64,000 bases of DNA from assembly GCA_036927565.1 (NCBI GenBank), contig JAYESD010000008.1, positions 16,386,100 through 16,450,099 on the forward strand. The letters run 5' to 3'. The notes under the pieces are model-generated. The model had not been told where the DNA came from. It saw nothing but the letters and a program-made list of their open reading frames with translations, and made no database searches. This document shows, one piece after another, positions 53,651 through 63,900 of this stretch. Both the position numbers and the translations under genes were made by a program. Each line of letters starts with the position of its first letter. The stretch's first letter is position 1. This DNA is from Tuctoria greenei. Its lineage: Eukaryota > Streptophyta > Magnoliopsida > Poales > Poaceae.

Positions 53651-54425
53651 CCTTGACTCATTGACACACATCACACAATGCCACATATTCAGCTATGTCA
53701 TTCTTCATGCTATCCCACCAATAGCTAGTCTTCAAGTCTTTGTACATCTTTGTACAACCAGGGTGAATTGAGTAAGGTGAGTCATGTGCCTCTTTTAGTA
53801 TTGTCTCCCGAATATGCTTCACATTAGGCACAATGAGACTCTTTCCAAGCCATAAGGTACCATGTTCGTCTTCATCAAATCTGAATTCTCTCCCTTCTTC
53901 GGTCCTTTCCTTGATTTCCTTGATCTCCTCATCTGTGGTTTGTGCTTCTCAAATTTCTTGTTCCAAGGTTAGATTTAACTCCATCATCTCCATCTCATTT
54001 ACAAACCCGAGGTTCAATCGTTCAAACTCCTTACATAACTCGAATGGTAACTCTCGAACTATGAGTTGATGACTTACTCCTTTTATACTCAAAGCATCAG
54101 CCACTACATTGGCTTTTCCCGGATGATAGTTGATCTCCAAATCATAATCTTTGATGAGCTCCAACCATCTCCGTTGCCTCAAATTCAGATCCGTTTGTGT
54201 GAAAATATACTTCAAACTCTTATGATCTGTATAAATTTCACACCTATGTCTAAGGATATAGTGTCTCCAAATCTTCAATGCATGTACCACGACTGCGAGT
54301 TCCAAATCGTGTGTCGAGTAATTCTGCTCATGTTTCTTCAATTGTCTCGATGCATAGGCGACCACTAGACCTTCTTGCATCAATACACATCCAAGCCCTT
54401 GTCTCGATGCGTTGTACAAATCCAA
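53651..54425 (-). pseudogene. A2 RNase H and integrase N-terminus
   Basis: ASRQGLGCVLMQEGLVVAYASRQLKKHEQNYS, LELAVVVHALKIWRHYI, YTDHKSLKYIFTQTD and NVVADALSIKG form RNase H (about 54060-54420). A TGA after TLEQEI (53949-53951) stops the frame before the linker; integrase zinc-finger sequence (YYWWDSMKND and CDVC-like) follows at about 53660-53760, with a further stop near 53658. Confidence 0.88.
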
Positions 54426-54700
54426 AATTCTTGCTCATGTCTAGTAATACCAGCACCGGTGCAGTTATAAATCTCTTCTTCACCTTCTCAATGTCGTCCT
54501 AGCAAGATAGAGTCCATTTGAGAAGCTTTCCCCTTGTTAACAACTCAGTCATGCGCTTCACTACGTTGGAGTAGTCCTTGATGATTGGTTAGCTTTGACA
54601 TTTATTGCAACGCATCAACCCCAGTGCTGACTTCCTTATCACCTGTCGATTGCTTTTTCCTTGTGGCATATTGGACCACTCCATTATGCTTCCATAGTCA
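54426..54700 (-). pseudogene. A2 mosaic segment replacing RT
   Basis: Between protease (ends LGMD near 54700) and RNase H, only about 270 bp remain where A1 has more than 1.1 kb, so most of RT, with its catalytic FIDD, is missing. What remains is more divergent from A1 than the flanks: a minus-strand segment resembles the RT thumb of a related Gypsy family (IIKDYSNVVKRMTELLTRGK, APVLVLLDMSKNF), and a short piece at about 54588-54613 matches the RNase H start of A1 in the opposite orientation. Confidence 0.75.
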
Positions 54701-55540
54701 ATCCATTCCAAGTTTCATGTCCGATCCTTGTGAATCCAAAACAATGAGGTTGGCGGAGAAGTCTACCCCCCTTATTCTAAGGCTTACTATTGGACATACT
54801 ATATTTGTCCTCATCTCTCCTCCAGGAGACTTAACCAATCGAGTAAACTTCATATGAGAGATAGGCAAACTATACTTGGCGACATACTTCAATGTAATGA
54901 ATGAATGCGATGCTCCAGAATCAAATAACATAGTCGCCGGGTTGGAGTTGGCGAGAAACATACCAATGACCACGTCATCTGCTTGTTGAGCATCCTCCGT
55001 AGAGACATGGTTCATGTTGCCACGAGCAAAATTCTGCTGTCCACGGTTCCCTTGTGGCGCTCCTCCATTGGGTCTTGGGTTTTGCCTCGGCGCATTGCTT
55101 CCTTGACCAAGGCCTGACTTAGGACATTGATGTGCAAAGTGTCCAGCTTCTCCACAAGTATAACACTTCTTAACTCCACCAGAATTATTGGGACGCGCTT
55201 GGTTTTGAGCACTTGCAGAAGGAAAATTAGCACGAGGCGCATAAGGCATCGGAGGCCTAGGTGCTTGCACGACAGGGCGCTGCTGCATGAACTGGGTTGG
55301 GTGTGGTGCATAACCAGGGCGCTGAGCAGGAATAGAGGAGCTGTAATAGGGCGCATTGGGCGGTGCAAGGCGAGGGCGCACATTACTTCCTTGTTGTTGT
55401 CCTTGATATGGCACCTTCCTCTTGATTTTTTTCTCCATCTCACGGATCTTGTTCTCAACCACAATCGCTTTGTCCACAAGCTTATGAAAATTTGCATAGT
55501 CACAATTGAGTAGTTGCACTTGGATTTCATTGTTCAAGCA
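54701..55540 (-). pseudogene. A2 gag C-terminus with zinc knuckle, and protease
   Basis: One open frame of about 279 codons: the gag end (NNEIQVQLLNCDYANFHKL), a Pro/Gln-rich part, an intact zinc knuckle CYTCGEAGHFAHQC (about 55120-55165), then protease DSGASHSFITLK (about 54890-54925) and LGMD at the end. A deletion of about 34 bp near 55540 relative to A1 breaks the link to the gag N-terminus. Confidence 0.9.
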
Positions 55541-56160
55541 CTGTCCCGACTAACATCCTCAGGTGCGTACCTTGAGAGTTGAGTGAACTTATTGAGATAT
55601 TCACTCACGCTTGATTTTCCTTGCCTTAAATTCTCAAATTCTTGCCTCTTCAAGATCGTAACACCCTCCGGCACATAATGAGAACGAAAATTCTCCTTGA
55701 ATTCGTCCCAAGTAATTCTCTCTTGGTTCTCCTGAGCATTGCAATAAGCATCCCATCAATCCGCAGCTGCTCCAACTAGTTGATGAGAAGCAAACAAGAC
55801 CTTCTCCCAGTCACTGCATTGGACAATATCTAGCTTCTTCTCCACGGACTTGAGCCAATCATCCGCATCCATAGGGTCGGCAGCTTGAGCAAAGGTCGGC
55901 GGCCTAGTCCTCATAAACTCTCCCAATCGGTTATGAGGAGGCGGGGGTGGCGGTGGAGGCATGTGGGGCTGATTGTTGATATTGCCAGCCTGCAGCTGTC
56001 CCATTGTTTGTATCATGGTCTGCATGAGCTGGTTTTGCATAGCCAATAGCTGTTCAATGTTGATAGCTCCATGAGCAGGTCCTTGCCCATTGTTGTTCTG
56101 AGGTACTCCATGGTTCTCCTCCTCATTATTGCCATCCCTCTGGTTGCGAGTCCTCACCAT
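55541..56160 (-). pseudogene. A2 gag N-terminus and core
   Basis: ATG at 56160 starts MVRTRNQRDGNNEEENHG, as in A1, with a Pro run and PMDADDWLKSVEKKLDIVQC. A TGA at 55756-55758 replaces the first Trp of the DWWDAY block, and the core continues in frame (YCNAHENQERITW, RSHYVPEGV) to about 55550. Confidence 0.9.
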
Positions 56161-56413
56161 CTGAAGAAAAGCAATAGGTAAGAATTAGAAAACGTCCCCA
56201 ACTATATGCATCAAGGGATATGAAACTAAACAACTAGCTACACTAGCCTAGGTGGACATGGTAATGCTAAAGCATCCCAAAAATCCTCTATTAAGCACAC
56301 AAGCAAACAATATATATAGCAAACAACAGACCAAGCAAAAACACATCGATTCCTGAGTGCTCCTATGTGCTCTAAAGTGTCCATTCTATCTAGGCTGCAT
56401 CCTACGGTCACCT

Positions 56414-56426
56414 GGCTATGATACCA
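56414..56426 (-). other. A2 primer binding site
   Basis: The minus strand reads TGGTATCATAGCC, one substitution away from the A1 site. Confidence 0.88.
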
Positions 56427-56429
56427 ATC

Positions 56430-57288
56430 TGTGACGCCCGGTTCCGAAAAATGAACCAAGCTAATGCATATGTGTGCCCAGGATGTTCATCACACATACA
56501 CGAGTGCAATCACAAAAGAGTATACAGAAAATTACCACAGAACAAGATTAATTATCCAAATTTTATTACACAAACCAGATTATCCTTGAATACAACCTCT
56601 AATGAATATTTATGACAAGTTCAACTAATGCAGCGGAAATAAACTAATTAAGCAACTAAGCGAACTAAGCATAAGGGATAGCGTAGCTCCAATAAACACC
56701 ACAGACAAAGCTGACGGTAGACACGGCCTAGAACTCCGCATTATCACCATTAAACTCCCAATCCTGACCTGTAACTGTTGGGGGGGGGGTTGCAAGAGTG
56801 AGTACATGTCGTACTCAGCAAGTGTGGAAAGTATGACATATGGATTATTCAAATGACAACAATAATAATGGCAAAGTGTTGAAAAGTACATTAAAACATT
56901 TGAAAAGCAACACATTATATGTATGTGAAGTAAACCCATCATAATCATAAGTAATATTATAATACCAGTCCACAATTCACCATCCTCATCAATAATTCCA
57001 GATTTCACCATTTGCCAATAACCATATTCAATACCAGAAATAATTCCATAACCATCCATAACCATTACCAAACCATAACCATCCCAAATACCATTTCAAT
57101 ACCAAGTTCCCTCTAATCATGGAAGTTGTGCAGGTGCTCATAACCGGGAGCACGGCTATCATGATAGTTTTAACACACTTTGCAGAGTTTGTACCTCTTT
57201 ACCCACGTGTTTGTGATTTCATCACCTTTCGATGACTAGAACCTCTATTATGCCATCTCACACTTCCGTCGGTGTGTGGCCAAGAGAT
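56430..57288 (-). repeat. A2 5' LTR, inner part
   Basis: TGTGACGCCC start at 56430. It closely follows 49652-50508 of the other LTR up to 'ggccaagagat', where the Copia fragment begins. The LTR stretch that matches about 50509-51811 of the left LTR is missing. Confidence 0.92.
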
Positions 57289-57289
57289 C

Positions 57290-59181
57290 TGTAGGATCGA
57301 AGAGCACGTGAAAAGCTACCAGAGGGGAGGTGAATGGTAGATTTAAAAATCTTACACAGCGGAAACAATTAAACCCCAAACCCTTTCGACAGAAAACGAT
57401 CTATTAAAGAAATCATGTGTGAGACTAATCTAAACGTGTTTCACGGTGACAAAAGTGATAGATATCAGAGAGAATCAAGTCACAAAGACAACACAAAAAG
57501 AATCACTCAAAACCGTCAAGAAAAACTGTTATGATCAAAAGTTCAAACAATGGTCAATCTGCCCTACCCGAGAAAAAACAGTTCTGGAACGCTGCAAAGA
57601 AACTCGTGTAGATCATAGACCACAAATCCAATGACCGTGAAATTTTGACATATGATATAAAATAAAGTTGTGAAGACAACCCAAAAAGAATCACGTCAAT
57701 TGGATCTGTAAAACTCGAGTTATGATAAAACCACCGACGAAAGGTAGTGCTGTCCAGAAACTCGACGAGTAAAACTTGTCTGGAACAAGTCGGACGAACA
57801 AGGCACAAAAGTTCCTTCAAACTACGAATTTTATTCAATAGAACACAAGAGGAACAGCCCCAAAGTCGTGCACCACGAGCTCTGGGCTCCCTTGCTTATA
57901 TAACCAGCCCTTAGGCCAGCCCAATACAAACTAGGACTCCAATCCTACTCAGATCATGAATCGTAACTTTCCATAACTGCTCAAGATTCTTCTATACGCA
58001 GATAGAAGCAATATTAAGATTTCCAAACACCTTAGGAACGTATCCCACATTCCTAATCAACTCAAATTCGTGACCCACACGAAATCCTAACATAACCAAC
58101 TCAAATCTTTCCATATTTGAGTCAAACCCGACTCAGCCGCAGTCTGAGTCCATAACCTAGTCGGTTGGACCTTTCCGACCAATTCTTTATGTCCACATCT
58201 CTTCATCACATCTCGGAACCATGTATCCACGTCCATGCATTCCTTGCACACGTGCAAACATCTTCCAATAACGTCCACGATACCTTCATATGCATTGTTC
58301 TTGATCCAAACATGCTGCGCAACCTCCTGATCAGCTCAACCACAATTCCTCCCGATCTTGGTTGTTGGAACCTCATCTCCTCCCTGAGACTAGTCCAATG
58401 GATCCCGTCACCAGCCATGTCTTGAACTCAAGCAACACCTGCACATGAATAAACAACCAATCCATACAAGCCCAAGTCCTCGACTTGACTCAAGTTAGTT
58501 CCGAACACAACACCTTACGTGAGATCCTCACATAAGCATGTTGCAAAGCATAGCAAAACGGTATCAGCCATATCATCCAAAACGCACCAAAAACTTAGTA
58601 AATGAATACTAAGCAATCTTTCCAATCATGTAAAGCAATTATGAAACATTGCAAATAAAAAGCAGAAGAACTACAGTCAAGTTCTGGACCTTGCCAGAGC
58701 ATCCCGGACCTTGAGCCAGAGCTAACAAAAGCTAGTAGAACCTAGCGCCGAAGCTTACAAAAATTAGTAACCAAGTTCCCGCCGGAGCTTACAAAGCTAG
58801 CAGGATCTAGCGCCGGAGCTAACCAGAACTTGTCAGAACTAGTAAACCCAAAAGCCGGAGCTAGAAAAATCAACTCACAGCTTAGCAAAAACATGTCGGA
58901 GCTATCAAATATATGTCAGAGCTCTCAAAAACATGCCGGAGCTAAAGATAAAGCTCACCGGAGCTAACCAAAGCTAGTCGGACCTTACCAAGAAGTCGGA
59001 CCTAGCATTTAACATAGCCGGAGCTACCCAAAACAAGTCGGACCTATGGTCAGACCTTGCTATAGCTCGGAGCTAGAGTCGGATCTTGATAAAAAGGTGT
59101 TTTGGTGATATTCAAAACTTTTATAATCAAAGCAAGTATATTCACTACAAGCCAATATATTCAGCACACATAGGTCTTACA
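57290..59181 (-). mobile_element. Copia-2 3' LTR
   Basis: Ends TGTAGGATCG (57290) and GGTCTTACA (59181) give TG...CA on the minus strand. A TATA box (TTATATAA, 57896-57903) follows a U3 array of GGAGCTA/GGACCTA units (about 58690-59080). The block 'cagaggggaggtgaatgg' near its left end is usual at the end of plant Copia LTRs. It is 1,892 bp long. AGATC (57285-57289) could be one TSD copy. Confidence 0.8.
58690..59080. repeat. GCCGGAGCTA-type repeats in Copia-2 U3
   Basis: About 15 loose copies of (gcc)GGAGCTA or GGACCTA, often followed by 'aaagctag', at a spacing of about 20-35 bp. They lie upstream of the TATA box of this minus-strand LTR. Confidence 0.8.
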
Positions 59182-59503
59182 ATCTCCCCCTTGATGAATG
59201 CATTGGCAACACCATTTAAAATTCGAACATTGGCTTATTCTCATTAAAAGTTTTGAAGACAATTTCTCCCCTTTTTGTAAATCAGAAATAAAATTAGAAG
59301 AAAATCCAAAAAAAATTATCCCATATTATTTCTCCCCTTTTATTATCTCTCCTTATGCACATATTCTCTCTCTCTTCATGCTTATCTCTCCCCCTTTGAC
59401 AATGTATTCAGCAAGTCATGAGATATAAACAAATTATCTCTCCCCCTTTAGTTGTTATGAGCATATTATAACATATACATATAAACAAAGCTCATCCAAG
59501 TCA
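59182..59503 (-). mobile_element. Copia-2 internal remnant with polypurine tract
   Basis: On the minus strand AAGGGGGAGATTG borders the LTR start (polypurine tract), and AAAGGGGGAGAGATAA-like units recur further upstream (near 59388 and 59440). Everything else of Copia-2 is missing: the sequence returns to A2 LTR at about 59504 without the LTR part found in the other copy. Confidence 0.75.
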
Positions 59504-60189
59504 TAAAGTGGCAAATAGATGTCAATCCAAGGGGTGGGGCTGTTTATATAGAGGTGGAGGTTAGGGTTAGATGGATTTCGAGTTTGGGATGAGTAGAGGC
59601 CGGTTTAGAGTCCCACATGGGCCCTAAAAGAGTTAGGCACGACGTCCCTAGGCCCACTTAACGTGAAACCCAAGAAACAATTTGTAAAACAAAAGATCAA
59701 CTTGGACTCGCGAAATATCGGACAAGTCCAAAAAGGACCGGACTAGTCCGAATTCGTCCAGAGAGAAAATCGGACAAGTCTGGCCAAACATTGGACAAGT
59801 CCAACTTTAAACAGAGAGGAAAACAGACAAGTCCGCTGGAAAACCGGACTAGTCCGGAAAAGTCCAGGGTCTTAGCAAATCTTTCAAGAATTCTTGGAAT
59901 ATCGGACTAGTCCGCACAAAATCAGACAAGTCTGAAAGTTTCCAGGGGCCAAAATCGGACTAATCCGCAGCAAAAACGGACAAGTCCGTTTTTATTCAGA
60001 GAGAAATCGGACTAGTCCTCAGTAAAATTGGACTAATCCGCACTTTCCTGCGTTTTATGTGCGGTTTTGCTCAAAATCAATTTTAAATGCTCCGAATCAA
60101 TTTTAAACTTTTTCCTCTTGTTGTGGGTTAATGTTAAAGACGTATATGAGTGCATGCAAGGCATGATGCATGAAAATGAGGGTGTTACA
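59504..60189 (-). repeat. A2 5' LTR, outer part
   Basis: Matches about 51812-52494, with TATA box (59543-59550, inverted) and palindrome array (about 59715-60055), and ends GGGTGTTACA before the TSD GTACT (60190-60194). Confidence 0.93.
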
Positions 60190-60194
60190 GTACT

Positions 60195-60561
60195 CACTCT
60201 TGCAATCCCCCCAACAGTTGCAGGTTAGGATTGGGAGTTTAATGGCGATAATGCGGAGTTCTAGGCCGTGTCTACCGTCAGCTTTGTCTGTGGTGTTTTT
60301 GGAGCTGCGCTATCCCTTGTGCTTAGTTTGCTTAGTTGCTTAATTAGTTTATTTCCGCTGCATTAGTTGAACTTGCCATAAATATTCATTAGAGGTTGTA
60401 TTCGAGGATAATCTTGTTTGTGTAATAAAATTTGGTTAATAAATCTTGTTCTGTGGTAATTTTCTGTATACTCTTTTTGTGATTCACTCGTGTATGTGTG
60501 TTGAACATCCTGGGCACACATATGTGTTAGCTTGGTTCAATTTTCGGAACCGGGCGTCACA
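60195..60561 (+). repeat. A1 3' LTR, final part
   Basis: Resumes at 'cactcttgcaatcccccc' as expected after removing A2 and ends GGGCGTCACA. It matches 42015-42383 of the A1 5' LTR. Confidence 0.94.
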
Positions 60562-60570
60562 GATTGCCAT
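60562..60570 (-). pseudogene. Start of the Athila-B accessory frame, cut off by A1
   Basis: The minus strand has the ATG at 60570 and two more codons, then A1. The rest follows at 26724 in the same phase once the target duplication is counted only once. The same frame is open further upstream to beyond 60705 but without an ATG. Confidence 0.65.
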
Positions 60571-60974
60571 GACGGACTCCAAGGCGAGGGAAGTTTTGTC
60601 GTTGTCCGGCTTAATGTCTCCGCTCAGGTTGAAGGTTGAGTTGGAGGCATGAGGCACAATCTTCTTGTCGGCAATGATGAGGACGGGAGGAGGATGATGA
60701 TTCAATAAGGTGTACGACTTTCCTCTCTGTTTCCGTCCTTTAAATAGGTGGGGAACAACGCCTTTAACTGAGGATTTTGTGGAGGATATCGAGGAGGATC
60801 AACACGAGAAAACATAAAGCGAGCGGCGTGAAGGGAAGGTCGGCCGATCCTAGGGTTCGGCCGAACCCCTTCTGGCTCCGTTCGGGCCACATTTTCTCGG
60901 GTCGATTAAATGGGCCTTCTAGAAGAAGAATTGAATGGGCCCATTAGTTGGACGCGGAGAATTTAAACAGAATT
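60571..60974 (-). other. Athila-B spacer between pol and accessory frame
   Basis: No clear gene. It includes a 16-bp perfect palindrome GGGTTCGGCCGAACCC at 60854-60869. Confidence 0.65.
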
Positions 60975-63900
60975 GAAAGAAATGGCATGGAAATTGATTA
61001 GATTTACCACGTCAAATTCTTTTTCTGTATCCTTTTGGGAATCAAGAAATAATTTGAGTCGGTGCCCATTCACTTTGAATAGTTGACCGTCATCACCTTG
61101 GAGTGTGATTGCTCCATGGTATGAAGTCTCTACTACAATGAAGGGTCCTTCCCATTTATTTCTAAGCTTCCCATGTCCAAAGAGTTTAGCCCTAGAGTTA
61201 AATAGTAAAAATTTATCTCCAGGTTTGAACTCTTTCGGCGTAATCCTCTTATCGTGCCATCTTTTGGTTCTCTCTTTATAAATCCTGGCACTGTGGTACG
61301 CCTTATCTCTTCATTCCTCCAACTCAGAGATTTGCTTCAATCGATGATTTCTAGCTTCGTTAAGATTCATGTTCCACCGCTTGATGGCCCAATACGCTCT
61401 ATGTTCCAATTCTACGGGAAGATGGCAAGTCTTCCCATATACAAGTTGGAAAGGAGACATGCCGATAGGTATCTTGTAGGCAGTACGATATGCTCACAAT
61501 GCATCGGGTAGCTTTTGCTTCTATCCTGTTCCCATTTCCAAGACACTCTTTTGCACAATATTCTTAATTTGCTTATTAGATGTTTCTGCTTGACCACTTG
61601 TCTGTGGGTGGTATGGGGTAGCAATGTTATGCTGGACTCCAAGTTCCCTTAAAAAGATCCGAAAGGTCTTATCTATGAAATGAGGCCCTCCATCACTTAT
61701 GACCATACGGGGAGTTCCAAAGCGTGGGAAAATGATCTCATGGAATATTTTCCTTGCTTGCTTGGAATCAGCATTTTTGCATGGCAATGCTTCTACCCAT
61801 TTTGACACATAATCGACGGCAAACAGAATATACTAGCAATCATAAGACCTAGGAAAAGGTCCCGTTAAATCAATACCCCATACATCAAATAATTCCACTT
61901 GGAGATTGTATGTTAGGGGCATCGCACTGCGAGCAGAGATTCCTCCATGCTTCTGGCATTTCCAACATCTGCGAATGAATTCCTTGGTATCTTCATACAT
62001 TGAAGGCCAATAGAATCAACTATTCCAGATCTTTGCCTAAGTATGGTAAACACCGTAATGACCACCATAAGGGCCAGCATGGCATTTCTCTATAATTTTG
62101 GTGCCTTAGATTGATGGGACGCACCTTCTAAGAAGGCCATCAGCACATACTTGATAGAGGTAAGGGTCATCCCAAAGGTATCTACAACTCTCATAAATGA
62201 GTTTCTTTTTGTTCTCCTCTGGTGGTACGTATCCCGTGACCATAAAGTTCACGATATCCGCATACCAAGGGTGAGAGTCTGTCACTTTGAGGAGCATATC
62301 ATCTCGTAGGAAGTCATTGATAGGTATGTTCATGGTTTGTGTGACTTCCATACGTGAAAGATGATCTGCTACTGAATTCTCTCCTCCTTTCTTACCTCTT
62401 ATTTCCAGATCAAATTCTTGGAGTAGAAGAATCCATCGAATTAGCTTGGGTTTAGTATCCTTTTTGGTAAGCAAATATTTCAAAGTAGCATGGTCTGTGT
62501 AGACTATGACCTTTGCTCCAACCAAATAGGATCTAAACTTGTCAATAGCAAAAACTACTGCTAGGATCTCTTTCTCAGTTGTGGCATAATTGAGTTGGGC
62601 TCCTGTCAGAGTTTTGCTAGTGTAGGCTATTGTGTGATGCTTTTTATCTTTGGTTTGGCCTAAGACCGCACCAACAGCAAAGTCACTGGCATCACACATG
62701 ATTTCGAATGGCAGCGTCCAATTAGGAGGTTGGATAATTGGAGCTGAGATGAGTGCCTTTTTGAGTATATCAAATTATTTAAGGCATTCATCATCGAAAT
62801 CAAAGGGAGCTTCTTTAGCTAATAGGTTGGTGAGGGGTCTAGCGATTTTGGAGAAATCGTTGATAAATTGTCGGTAGAACCCCGCATGACCTAAAAATTT
62901 GCGGATTCCCTTAACATTGATAGGAGGTGGAAGTTTTTCAATAACTTCAATTTTAGCTTTGTCCACCTCTATCCATCTCTCGGACACCAAGTGTCCAAGA
63001 ACGATGCCTTCCTGGACCATGAAATGGCACTTTTCCCAATTAAGCACAAGGTCCTTCTCCTGGCATATTTGTAAGACCCTGTCTAAATTTTCTAGACATC
63101 GATCAAAAGTTTTTCCATAGACGGAGAAATCGTCCATGAAAACTTCCATGATATCCTCGATCATGTCGGAAAATATAGACATCATGCATCTCTGGAAAGA
63201 GGCAGGAGCGTTACATAGTCCAAAGGAGATATGCCGGTAGGCATAGGTCCCGTAAGGACATGTGAATGTGGTCTTACTTTGATCATCGGGATGGATAGGA
63301 ATTTGATGATATCTTGAATACCCATCAAGGAAACAGAAGTAGGAGTGTTTTGCCAATCGCTCTAACATCTCATCGATGAAGGGCAATGGAAAATGGTATT
63401 TCCTTGTTGCCATGTTAAGTTTTCGGTAGTCAATGCACATCCTCCATCCCGTGACGGTCCGTTGAGGAATTAATTCATTCATCTCGTTTTGAACGACCGT
63501 CATACCTCCCTTCTTAGGCACTACTTGAACTGGACTTACCCATTCACTATGAGGAACAGGATAAATAATCCCGGCATGCAGAAGTTTCAAGACTTCTTTC
63601 TTGACAACTTCCCGCACCGCATTATTCAATCGCCTTTGAGGTTCCCTTGAGGGGACACTCTTAGGGTCAATAGGAATACGATGGGTGCATAATGCTGGAC
63701 TAATTCCCTTGAGATCCTGAAGTGAATATCCAAAAATAGATCTATGCCTTTCTAACATGGCTATGAGTTTGAGCATTTCATCATCTGAAAGCTTGTCACT
63801 TATGATGACAGGGGCTTCCAAATCGCCATTTAGAAAGGCAAAACGTAGGCCTAGAGGTAGAATCTTGAGCTCAACGGGAGGTTTTGGGGAGAGCTCTTCT

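Larger units (their letters stand above)
49652..60189 (-). mobile_element. A2: second Tekay/Del copy, inverted inside the A1 3' LTR
   Basis: A 10,538-bp element in minus orientation, bordered by a perfect duplication GTACT (49647-49651 and 60190-60194). The LTRs are at 49652-52494 and 56430-60189, the latter altered by a Copia fragment and a deletion. Gag-pol lies between them but lacks most of RT, so A2 could not move by itself. It belongs to the same family as its host A1. Confidence 0.94.
26730..60561 (+). mobile_element. A1: Tekay/Del-type Gypsy chromovirus with nested insertions
   Basis: A plus-strand element with two LTRs of about 2.81 kb (26730-28144 plus 40983-42383; 47206-49651 plus 60195-60561), a Met-tRNA primer binding site, gag-pol with a C-terminal chromodomain, and a polypurine tract. 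Long LTRs, domain order (RT-RNase H-integrase-chromodomain) and the LTR block around 'ctctgcagagtt' point to the Tekay/Del clade. It sits in an Athila reading frame. The G2 element lies in its 5' LTR and the inverted A2 copy in its 3' LTR. Confidence 0.92.

Noticed and set aside
57446..58425. Several 60-90 codon frames in the Copia-2 LTR
   Set aside because: They lie in the LTR, in different frames and on both strands, and no domain is visible.
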